Source: Verrucomicrobiaceae bacterium (GTDB taxonomy: Bacteria; Pseudomonadota; Gammaproteobacteria; Pseudomonadales; CAMLJR01). From it: a stretch of 64,000 nt of DNA. The notes below the pieces were generated by a model. The model saw only the letters and a program-made list of their open reading frames with translations. It was not told the DNA's origin and did not search any database. The DNA is taken from positions 1-64,000 of the forward strand of contig JAQGNY010000011.1 of assembly GCA_028293825.1 (NCBI GenBank), read 5' to 3'. Position numbers and translations under genes: made by a program. This document shows, piece after piece, positions 53,781 through 61,690 of this stretch (position 1 is the first letter of the stretch; every line of letters begins with the position of its first letter).

Positions 53781-53806
53781 AAAGGGGCCTATCCTAGGCA
53801 TCCTTT
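53781..53806. promoter_or_regulatory. 26-bp near-palindrome, sulfotransferase/LysR divergent gap
   Basis: AAAGGGGCCTA (53781-53791) faces TAGGCATCCTTT (53795-53806); the core GCCTA-TCC-TAGGC is exact. It sits between the divergent starts (53719 and 53866), a natural LysR-type operator. Confidence 0.55.
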
Positions 53807-53865
53807 GCCAGTAACTCCAACAGTAAAAAGTTACCAAGGCGATTCCTTTTAGTTATCATTTGTCG

Positions 53866-54792
53866 ATGGAACTACGCCACCTACGTTATTTTGTGATCGC
53901 CGCGGAGGAAGAAAATTTTCGCCGCGCCGCCGAGCGCCTGCATGTGGCGCAACCCGCGCTATCCAAACAGATCGCTTTGCTGGAAGCCGAATTGGGCTGC
54001 GCGCTTTTTACCCGCAGTAAAGGTCGCGTCTACCTGTCCGAAGTGGGTCGGATGTATCTGGAGGACGTGCGTCGAATTTTGCTCGACGTCGAGCAAGCCA
54101 CCGAGCGCATCAGGCAGGCTGCATCGGGTCAGATCGGCACCCTGCGCGTTGGCTTTCGTGAAACCGCCGGACGCTCGCGCACGGTATCGCGCTCGTTCAG
54201 TTTCTTCCGCCAAAAATTTTCGTCCGTCGAACTGCGTCTGCAACAGATGACTTCGCCCGCGCAATGCACCGCCTTGCGCGCCGGCGAATTGGACGCTGGG
54301 TTTATTTATTTATCGCCCGAACACGATCACGGCTTGGCGCGTATCGAAGTAGCCGTCGATCGCTTTTATCTGGCATTGCATCGCGCGCATCCGTTGGCGA
54401 GTAAACCTGCCATTCATTTGCACGATCTCGATACCGAATCTTTTCTGTGGCTAGCGCGATCGCGCAATGCGTATTACTCGGATACCTTGTTGCGCACCTG
54501 CATCGCCGGTGGTTTAGCGCCGCGTATTATTCAAGAGGTCGACAGCGAAGCGACGGCGTTGAATCTGGTTGCGGTCGGTATGGGCGTGAGCTTTATTGTT
54601 GCAGCCAGTGAAGTGTCGCCGCTGTCGAGCATTGTGTTTAAGCGCGTGGTCGAATTGGACAACACACTGACCTTGGCGCTGGTCTGGCCGGAAAACACCA
54701 ACTCACCGCTGACTAATAAATTTGTCGAAACGGTTCGCACCATCGCCGGCGCATCGTCGACATCGGTGCTGAGCGCGCGACCAACCAGTTAG
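53866..54792 (+). CDS. LysR-family regulator of the sulfation operon (probable)
   Basis: A 308-residue LysR protein from the ATG at 53866; a TTG two codons earlier is possible. The HTH is MELRHLRYFVIAAEEENFRR and 'RLHVAQPALSKQIALLEAEL' (residues 1-50). The effector domain is of the BenM/CatM-like type. Divergent from the sulfotransferase with a shared near-palindrome, it very likely controls that operon. Confidence 0.92.
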   Translation: MELRHLRYFVIAAEEENFRRAAERLHVAQPALSKQIALLEAELGCALFTRSKGRVYLSEVGRMYLEDVRRILLDVEQATERIRQAASGQIGTLRVGFRETAGRSRTVSRSFSFFRQKFSSVELRLQQMTSPAQCTALRAGELDAGFIYLSPEHDHGLARIEVAVDRFYLALHRAHPLASKPAIHLHDLDTESFLWLARSRNAYYSDTLLRTCIAGGLAPRIIQEVDSEATALNLVAVGMGVSFIVAASEVSPLSSIVFKRVVELDNTLTLALVWPENTNSPLTNKFVETVRTIAGASSTSVLSARPTS

Positions 54793-54818
54793 GCCGATTT
54801 AAAGCCGCAAGCGATCCA

Positions 54819-54854
54819 ATAAATAAAAAAGGTTTTCGCGCGAACGAAAACCTT
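54819..54854 (-). terminator. Terminator of the pit-ppk2 operon
   Basis: AAGGTTTTCG (54829-54838) and CGAAAACCTT (54845-54854) pair perfectly. On the minus strand TTTTTATTTATT follows, 35 bases after the ppk2 stop. Confidence 0.8.
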
Positions 54855-54888
54855 CCTCGGTTTGGTTTTTTCTGCACAGCAATCGCGA

Positions 54889-55845
54889 TCAATAAATTTC
54901 CGGAACGATCATTTCTTCCGGCACCGGATTACGCAAATAATCTGGATTGTGCACGCGTGTTGGCAGCACCACTGGCGGGCGCCGAATTTCTTCGTACGGA
55001 ATTAATTTCAGCAGGTGATGAATACAGTTCAAGCGTGCTTTCTTTTTATCGACTGCTTGTACCATCCACCACGGCGCTTCGGGAATATGGCTGCGGTCCA
55101 GCATAATTTCCTTCGCTTTGGTGTAATCCTCCCAGCGCTTGCGCGACTCCAAATCCATTGGGCTCAACTTCCATTGCTTGAGCGGATCGTGAATGCGGCC
55201 GAGAAAACGCAAATTCTGCTCGTCATCGGTAATCGAAAACCAATACTTCACTAACTGAATGCCCGAGCGCGTCAGCATTTTTTCGAATTCGCCCACCGAG
55301 CGAAAAAACTCTTCGTATTCATCGTCGCTGCAAAAACCCATCACCCGCTCGACGCCGGCGCGGTTGTACCAGCTGCGATCGAATAATACGATTTCGCCCG
55401 CTGCGGGAAGGTGCGGTACATAGCGTTGAAAATACCACTGCGTGCGTTCGCGTTCGGTCGGTGCCGGCAGCGCTGCCACACGGCATACACGCGGATTCAA
55501 GCGTTGCGTAATGCGTTTAATCACGCCGCCCTTGCCCGCCGCATCGCGCCCTTCAAATAAAATCACAACCTTGTGCCCGGTTTCGACAACCCATTCCTGC
55601 AGCTTTACCAGCTCGCGCTGCAAGCGAAATAATTCGCGAAAATAAATGCGCCGCGATTGTTTACGCTCTTCATCGCTTTCAGGACTCGAATTGGCTAATG
55701 CCGCATCTTCCGGCCCTAAGTGCAGCCGGTCTTCTAATTCCATTTCCAACTCTTCGTCGTATTCATCAATTAAATCGCGCGACATGCGCTCGATTAATTC
55801 GTCATTAATGTGTTGGCTATCTAACAGCATGGCGCGCAAATCCAT
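54889..55845 (-). CDS. ppk2: Polyphosphate kinase 2
   Basis: A 318-residue PPK2. Walker A is GRDAAGKGG (99-107), the lid carries Arg residues near PAPTERERTQWYFQRYV, and Walker B is LFDRSWYNRAG (D156). PPK2 enzymes move phosphate between polyphosphate and nucleotides, often making GTP or ATP from polyphosphate. The ~60-residue acidic N-terminus is common in the class. Its ATG lies two bases from the phosphate-transporter stop, so they are one unit. Confidence 0.95.
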   Translation of the reverse strand: MDLRAMLLDSQHINDELIERMSRDLIDEYDEELEMELEDRLHLGPEDAALANSSPESDEERKQSRRIYFRELFRLQRELVKLQEWVVETGHKVVILFEGRDAAGKGGVIKRITQRLNPRVCRVAALPAPTERERTQWYFQRYVPHLPAAGEIVLFDRSWYNRAGVERVMGFCSDDEYEEFFRSVGEFEKMLTRSGIQLVKYWFSITDDEQNLRFLGRIHDPLKQWKLSPMDLESRKRWEDYTKAKEIMLDRSHIPEAPWWMVQAVDKKKARLNCIHHLLKLIPYEEIRRPPVVLPTRVHNPDYLRNPVPEEMIVPEIY

Positions 55846-55846
55846 C

Positions 55847-57478
55847 TCAAAATAAGTGAACGAAAACGAAGTACAACGAGCCCGACAACAACACCGCAGC
55901 CGGTAATGTAAGCACCCACGCCAGCATCAAATTGCGCACGGTTGCAAACTGTAAGCCAGAGCGATTTGCAGCCATGGTGCCGGCTACACCGGATGACAAT
56001 ACCTGTGTGGTCGATACCGGCAATCCAAACGCATCGGCCGCCGCTATGGTTGTCATTGCGACTAATTCCGCGGACGCACCCTGCGCATAAGTGAGATGCG
56101 TTTTACCGATTTTTTCACCGACCGTTACGACAATGCGTTTCCAACCGATCATGGTGCCAAGTCCCAATGCGATGGCGACCGCAACTTTTACCCACAGTGG
56201 AATAAATTTCGTCGCGGCATCGAGCGATTTTTTCATCTCACCTAAATTTTTACTGGTCGGCTCGTCGAATTTTAAACTCGCATCCTTGCCTAAAAAGCGA
56301 ATGGCTTCCGCCGCCACGTACATATCGTTACGCACGTTTTGCACGGATTCGATCGGCACATGTTTTAAATTGCCATCGCGATCCACTTCAGCGGCAATTT
56401 GACCAATTAATTGGCCGAGTGCCGGCACAGTTTCAGGTGTCGACTTATGGGAGCGCACAAACTCCATCAACGTTGCGCGCGCATCAGCCGGCACTGGAAC
56501 TCCGTGCGCAGCTTGTTGCAAGGATGCTTCCGTTACCTGAGAAATCGCGAGAAATTGCGTGATTTGCGTATCGGGCATGGCGCGATTTAGCGCGTATGCG
56601 GTTGGCACGGTACCGATCAGAATCAGCATGATTAAGCCCATGCCTTTCTGACCATCATTGGAACCGTGCGCAAAGCTGACGCCGGTACAGGTCAATACCA
56701 AAATACTGCGAATCCACCAAGGCGGTGCTGCGCGCCCTTTCGGCTCGCGATACAGCGCGGGGTTTTTCGCGACTCTTTTTAAAATCAGCATTAATAACGC
56801 CGATACACCGAAGCCGATCAGCGGCGATAGCAACAGCGACCAACCGATTTTCGTGACCTGCCCGATATCGACACCGCTGGTGCCGCTGGCGCCGTGCATC
56901 AATTGATTCGCAACGCCAACGCCGATAATCGAACCAATTAATGTATGCGAGCTCGACGCGGGCAAACCGAGATACCAAGTGCCGACATTCCAAATAATCG
57001 CTGCGATTAATAACGCGAATACCATCGCAAAACCGGCACCGCTGCCTACCTGCAAAATCAATTCAACCGGCAGTAACGCGAGAATGCCAAAAGCCACCGC
57101 GCCACTCGATACCAACACGCCGAAAAAATTCCACAGGCCGGACCAGACCACCGCAAAATGCGGTGGCAACGAATGCGTATAAATCACGGTGGCAACGGCA
57201 TTTGCCGTATCGTGAAAGCCATTGACGAATTCGAAGCCGAGCGCAACCAATAGCGCAATGCCGAGCAACACAAACGGAGCCCAAGTCGTTACCGGCACGT
57301 GAGCTTCATTAACGTCAGAAACAATGCTATGGGTCGCGTAACCAATGCCTGCGATTAAAATTCCGAAAAATATCCACAGTGCCGAGCGCCCCATTTTGTT
57401 ATCTAAATTAGGGCGCTCACTCGCAGTTGCTGCGGTGGACGATCTCGCGTGATAAGCAGGCGCTGCAATTTCGGCCAT
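55847..57478 (-). CDS. Low-affinity inorganic phosphate transporter (Pit family)
   Basis: A 543-residue membrane protein from the ATG at 57478 with GGAG seven bases upstream; an earlier frame codon at 57571 adds a non-conserved tail. Signature repeats 'GFEFVNGFHDTANAVATVIY' (~80-99) and 'LTCTGVSFAHGSNDGQKGMG' (inverted second repeat) mark PiT/SLC20 transporters. A ~120-residue loop near the middle is long for PitA and is shared with larger Pit proteins. It feeds phosphate to the coupled PPK2. Confidence 0.93.
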   Translation of the reverse strand: MAEIAAPAYHARSSTAATASERPNLDNKMGRSALWIFFGILIAGIGYATHSIVSDVNEAHVPVTTWAPFVLLGIALLVALGFEFVNGFHDTANAVATVIYTHSLPPHFAVVWSGLWNFFGVLVSSGAVAFGILALLPVELILQVGSGAGFAMVFALLIAAIIWNVGTWYLGLPASSSHTLIGSIIGVGVANQLMHGASGTSGVDIGQVTKIGWSLLLSPLIGFGVSALLMLILKRVAKNPALYREPKGRAAPPWWIRSILVLTCTGVSFAHGSNDGQKGMGLIMLILIGTVPTAYALNRAMPDTQITQFLAISQVTEASLQQAAHGVPVPADARATLMEFVRSHKSTPETVPALGQLIGQIAAEVDRDGNLKHVPIESVQNVRNDMYVAAEAIRFLGKDASLKFDEPTSKNLGEMKKSLDAATKFIPLWVKVAVAIALGLGTMIGWKRIVVTVGEKIGKTHLTYAQGASAELVAMTTIAAADAFGLPVSTTQVLSSGVAGTMAANRSGLQFATVRNLMLAWVLTLPAAVLLSGSLYFVFVHLF

Positions 57479-57913
57479 GAGAGCTCCAAATGTTTTTAAG
57501 AAGGCTGAATTTCGCGCTGGATATACGCGCTGCAGGCACGCTAACAAGCAATTACTACGGTTTGATGACATATAAAAGTGTCAAGACAAGCAGCGGCAAA
57601 TGCTCATCGATGCAACAACAGCGGCAACACCAAATGCGGTGAAAATGATGTCGACTTAATTGCGGTTTTAATGTCCTTTTTCTTTTCAAGAAGTTGTCAG
57701 CGCATCGTCAGCTGTTCTTTACAGAAAATTGGCACCCAGATGCAGCTACTGCGTTCAAGAAAACCACTATAAAATCAGCTGATATTTCATTTTCACAACT
57801 AATATATTCAAGCCAAAGAAGACCTGGGTCACACGCTGAACAAACACATTTTTTAGCATTGAACTTTATGTTATCGACCCCATCTATTGGTTTCATCTTG
57901 TGAGGTTCAATCG

Positions 57914-58774
57914 ATGTTTAACAACACCGTGCGCTGTTCTTTTTTACTGGTTTGCATCGGCTTTGCAAACCACTCTCTTGCGGCGGAAGATCCAACGCTT
58001 CATCAGGTTTATCAGGCAGCGGAATCGGGCCATCTCGAGCAAGCGCAAACGATGATGCAGAAGGTCCTGCACGATCATCCCACCAGTGCCAAAGCGCATT
58101 TTGTCGAAGCTGAATTACTTGCAAAACAAGGCAGCCTGGTCAATGCCGGTGCCGAGCTAAATCGTGCCGAACAAATTACGCCCGATCTTTCGTTTGCAAA
58201 ACCGGAAGCCGTGCAATTGTTGCGTGAGCGCATTGCGGGCCACGCCACAGCACAAAATGCGATGGCGCCGATGACAATACAAACACAACAATTTGCAGCG
58301 CCTGCAGCAAAAACAGATGCGCCGTGGTCAACGATTTTTCTCGGTGTTGGCATTATCGCTGCCATCGTTTATTTCGCGCGCATGTTGAGTCGACGCAAAG
58401 CGGCGCTGTACGCGCCGAATAATTACGCAACTAATAACGCGGGATTCCCCGGCCCAACGCCTAACACCTATGGTCCTAATGGATATGGCGGCCCGAATGG
58501 TTATGGCGCACCCGCCGGCGGAGCGGGCATGGGTTCTGGAATTCTCGGCGGATTGGCAACAGGTGCGGCGATGGGTGCGGGTTTAGTTGCCGGCGAAGCA
58601 TTGGTGCATCACTTAATCGATGGCGAGCATCACACCGATTCCGATGTAAACCGCCGCGATGTTTACGACGCACCACCTGCGGATAATTTCGGCGGTGATG
58701 ATTTCGGCATCAGCGATTCATCATCCTGGGACGATAGTTCGAGTAGTGGCGACGACAGCGGCGACTGGGGTTAA
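57914..58774 (+). CDS. Signal-peptide protein with membrane helix and low-complexity tail
   Basis: About 286 residues from the ATG at 57914 with GAGG upstream. A signal peptide (~1-24, ending LAAED) is followed by a TPR-like helical region (~28-95, 'AQTMMQKVLHDHPTSAKAHF'), one transmembrane helix (~133-152), a Gly/Asn/Pro-rich stretch, a second hydrophobic glycine-rich segment (GILGGLATGAAMGAGLVAGE) and an Asp/Ser-rich tail ending DDSGDWG. The tail resembles the 'Gly-rich then acidic' end of DUF1542/YgcG-like membrane proteins. Function unknown. Confidence 0.75.
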   Translation: MFNNTVRCSFLLVCIGFANHSLAAEDPTLHQVYQAAESGHLEQAQTMMQKVLHDHPTSAKAHFVEAELLAKQGSLVNAGAELNRAEQITPDLSFAKPEAVQLLRERIAGHATAQNAMAPMTIQTQQFAAPAAKTDAPWSTIFLGVGIIAAIVYFARMLSRRKAALYAPNNYATNNAGFPGPTPNTYGPNGYGGPNGYGAPAGGAGMGSGILGGLATGAAMGAGLVAGEALVHHLIDGEHHTDSDVNRRDVYDAPPADNFGGDDFGISDSSSWDDSSSSGDDSGDWG

Positions 58775-58818
58775 TCGACGGTAATATACCTTACATACCA
58801 TTCAAAACTGACAAACTA

Positions 58819-58843
58819 GGCGCCACTTACAGGCGCCTTTTTA
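58819..58843 (+). terminator. Terminator of the preceding gene
   Basis: AGGCGCC and GGCGCCT pair across CACTTACA-like loop, followed by TTTTATT. Confidence 0.8.
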
Positions 58844-59132
58844 TTGCTCTTATTTCCCCCGCTTAATTTATTTCAAGCGTGCTAATAGCGTAAAGAACAG
58901 TTCATTCTATTTTTCGGGACATTATTTGCTCAACTCCTACTTAAATGATCTGACTCATGCTAATCACTGTTATAAAAACGGCCAGAATTTTTTAATGGGC
59001 ACTTTAAATTCTGCACTGCCTAGTTGAGTAGCAATACCTCGTCTATCCTTTATCAACCTGACCTATTTATCGGTCCACGGCCCCCATTGGCAAGCGATAG
59101 GAGCGGTACTTAAAAAGTGGAGGGATATTACG
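58844..59132. other. Intergenic region
   Basis: About 290 bases ahead of the receiver-kinase gene. It must hold that gene's promoter; AGTGGAGGG lies ten bases before the start. No repeat or small gene is seen. Confidence 0.35.
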
Positions 59133-60530
59133 ATGAATTCCGATGAAGCCTCATTCAATCCTCAAAATATTGAGGTTCTAATTGTCGAAGACAGCCCTAC
59201 TCAAGCCGAGAAATTACGCCATTTAATTGAGCGCGCCGGTTACAGCGCGTCGGTGGCGAATAATGGCCGGGTTGCACTAGAGAGTATCAAAACCAAACCG
59301 GTGCAGTTGGTGCTGAGCGATATCGTTATGCCGGAAATGGACGGCTATGCGCTGTGCCACGCAATCAAGACCGATCCTGCTATCGCGCATATTCCCGTTA
59401 TTTTGTTGACCACGCTGGCCGATCCAAAAGATATCGTGAGAGGTCTCGATTGCGGCGCTGATAACTTTATTCGTAAGCCCTACGAAGCTGAACATTTACT
59501 CGCGCGGATTCAACACGTACTGGTCAATCGTGCACTACGCAAACATCGCAATAGCGGCGGCATTGGCATCGAAATATTTCTCGGTGGACAACGCCATTTC
59601 ATCAGCGCCGAGCGTCAGCAAATCCTGGATCTGTTGATCTCTACTTTCGAACAAGCCGTGCGCGTTAACGAAGAGTTAAAAGCACGCGAACAACAAATCA
59701 GCGAATTAAATGCATTGCTCGAACGCCAGGCCGAAGAATTAAAAGACGCCAATCGCGCACTCGCTACGACGAATACCGAACTTGAAAATGCCAGTCAGGC
59801 TAAGCTGCGCTTTTTTGCGCACATGTCGCATGAGTTGCGTACACCGCTCAATGCCGTCATTGGATTTTCCGAATTATTGCGCGAGGGTGTCGCTGGCGAA
59901 CTTAATCCGGGTCAAAAAAATCATATCGATTCTATTTTTCAAAGCGGCAATTATTTGCTGTCGCTAATTAACGACACGCTCGATCTCGCAAAAATAGAAG
60001 CGCATAAGATGGAATTACAACCATCCGATGTCGATGTGCCATTGCTGCTAAAGAATTGTTTGCCGATGGTGCGCGAACAGGCTGCGGCGCGTCGTATTAA
60101 TCTGCAATTGAACATTGATCCAGCCGTTAACGACGCATGGATGGATGAGCGCAAAGTTACTCAAATCGTTATTAATTTATTGTCCAATGCAGTGAAATTT
60201 ACGCCGGATAACGGCAGCGTTATCGTCGCTGCTGAATTGGTCGAGCGCGATGAGAAAAACTTATTGAGCATTACAGTGACCGATACCGGCATCGGCATTG
60301 CGGAAGAAGATATTCCAAAATTATTTCGCTCGTTCGAACAGCTGGAAAACAACTCGAAGCAGCGCATTCAAGGTACCGGCCTCGGTCTTTCGCTGGTTAA
60401 GCAATTGGCTGAATTGCATGGCGGTTGCGTCACCGTACGCAGCGTTATTAATCGCGGCAGTAGCTTTACTGTTTATTTGCCGTTGCGCGTCACCGCCGCG
60501 AATGTATCGGCGCAATTGAAATTTCGTTAA
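59133..60530 (+). CDS. Receiver-histidine kinase hybrid
   Basis: A 465-residue soluble protein in the order receiver-coiled coil-kinase. The receiver (1-125) has VEDSP and phosphoacceptor in VLSDIVMPEMDG. A linker with 'ISAERQQILDLLISTFEQAV' leads to a long coiled coil (~175-220). HisKA is FFAHMSHELRTPLNAVIGF (His ~232) and the HATPase has GTGLGLSLVKQL. Its receiver at the front suggests it is phosphorylated by another kinase, perhaps the convergent CheA hybrid, and then signals on. Confidence 0.92.
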   Translation: MNSDEASFNPQNIEVLIVEDSPTQAEKLRHLIERAGYSASVANNGRVALESIKTKPVQLVLSDIVMPEMDGYALCHAIKTDPAIAHIPVILLTTLADPKDIVRGLDCGADNFIRKPYEAEHLLARIQHVLVNRALRKHRNSGGIGIEIFLGGQRHFISAERQQILDLLISTFEQAVRVNEELKAREQQISELNALLERQAEELKDANRALATTNTELENASQAKLRFFAHMSHELRTPLNAVIGFSELLREGVAGELNPGQKNHIDSIFQSGNYLLSLINDTLDLAKIEAHKMELQPSDVDVPLLLKNCLPMVREQAAARRINLQLNIDPAVNDAWMDERKVTQIVINLLSNAVKFTPDNGSVIVAAELVERDEKNLLSITVTDTGIGIAEEDIPKLFRSFEQLENNSKQRIQGTGLGLSLVKQLAELHGGCVTVRSVINRGSSFTVYLPLRVTAANVSAQLKFR

Positions 60531-60610
60531 ATCGATTTTATTCGAACTGCAAATAGCTAACTCTAAAATTGAGCATTAGCTATTTGTATTCTTATGTAAG
60601 TGCTTTGTGT

Positions 60611-61690
60611 TTAATTATTCGTGCCGTGCACGGGCGTTAACGCAATCAGAACATCCGCAATTTTATCGGGCGCCAACACGTGCATTGCGGCGTCCAATCG
60701 AATGGCTTCTCCCGGCATGCCCGGCACCACGGAAGATTGCAAATCCTGAGCTATCGTCGTCGCGCCGCAGTCGCGCAATAATTTAAGCTCGATAGCGCCA
60801 TCGCGTCCCATGCCGGTGAGTAGTACACCGATGGCACCGCCGCCGAGCACTGTAGCGGCTGAGCGAAATAACGGTGCGACCGCAGGACGATGGCCATTCT
60901 CCGGTTCCGCCGCACTTAACTTAATCCGCAAACCCGTTTTAATTTCGGTATGCCGCTCTTCCGGCGCGATGTACACGCGGCCCGGCTGCATGTATTCGCC
61001 CTCCTTCGCCACCGTTACAGGTAACTGCGTCGATTGCTGTAACCAATCGGCGAAGCCGCTGGTAAAACCATTAGCCATGTGTTGCACGATGATTACCGGT
61101 ACCGACAATTTGCCGGCAAGTCCCATTAATATTTTTTGCAGCACCAAAGGTCCGCCGGTGGATGCGCCTATTGCAACCAATTGCACTTGCTGCGGATCGA
61201 CTGTAGCAGCCGATGCAATGCGCTCAGCCAATTGCGCGGTCATATTTACCGTACGTTTAGGCCAGCGCCGCACTACCCTGACTTCAGCCATTAATTTAAC
61301 GGTCTGCACTAATTTCGCGGCGAGTTGACGTGATTTAACCGTGTCCGAATTCGATGGCTTTTCTACCAGCGCCAAGGCGCCGGCTTCCAATGCCTGAAAT
61401 GTTTCGGCCGTTTCTGCCGTCGCAGAGCTGCCGGATACAATCACAATTGGCGTCGGCATGCTTTGCATAATTAAACGCACCGCCTCGATACCATTCATGT
61501 GCGGCATGTGTAAATCCATGGTGATGACGTCGGGTTTTTTGCGTTTCACCATCTCGATGGCTTGTTCGCCATTCGACGCCGTACCGACGACAAGCAGCTC
61601 TGGATCGGCCGATAAAATATGGACCAGTAATTCGCACATCGCGGGCGAATCTTCAACAACAAGCACCTGAATGGGTGGGCGTGCGCTCAC
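60611..61690 (-). CDS. cheB: Protein-glutamate methylesterase CheB
   Basis: A 359-residue CheB. Receiver 1-120 has D59 (TMDLHMPHMNG). The methylesterase domain has catalytic Ser in GASTGG (~175), His in VQHMANGF (~200) and Asp in GMGRDG (~295). It removes methyl groups from chemoreceptors for adaptation. Translation begins GTG inside the cheA stop (GTGA, four-base overlap), so the two are coupled. Confidence 0.95.
   Translation of the reverse strand: MSARPPIQVLVVEDSPAMCELLVHILSADPELLVVGTASNGEQAIEMVKRKKPDVITMDLHMPHMNGIEAVRLIMQSMPTPIVIVSGSSATAETAETFQALEAGALALVEKPSNSDTVKSRQLAAKLVQTVKLMAEVRVVRRWPKRTVNMTAQLAERIASAATVDPQQVQLVAIGASTGGPLVLQKILMGLAGKLSVPVIIVQHMANGFTSGFADWLQQSTQLPVTVAKEGEYMQPGRVYIAPEERHTEIKTGLRIKLSAAEPENGHRPAVAPLFRSAATVLGGGAIGVLLTGMGRDGAIELKLLRDCGATTIAQDLQSSVVPGMPGEAIRLDAAMHVLAPDKIADVLIALTPVHGTNN

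Noticed and set aside
57730-57745. TGGCAC followed by TGC, resembling sigma-54
   Set aside because: The spacing between the two elements is one base short, which abolishes sigma-54 recognition.
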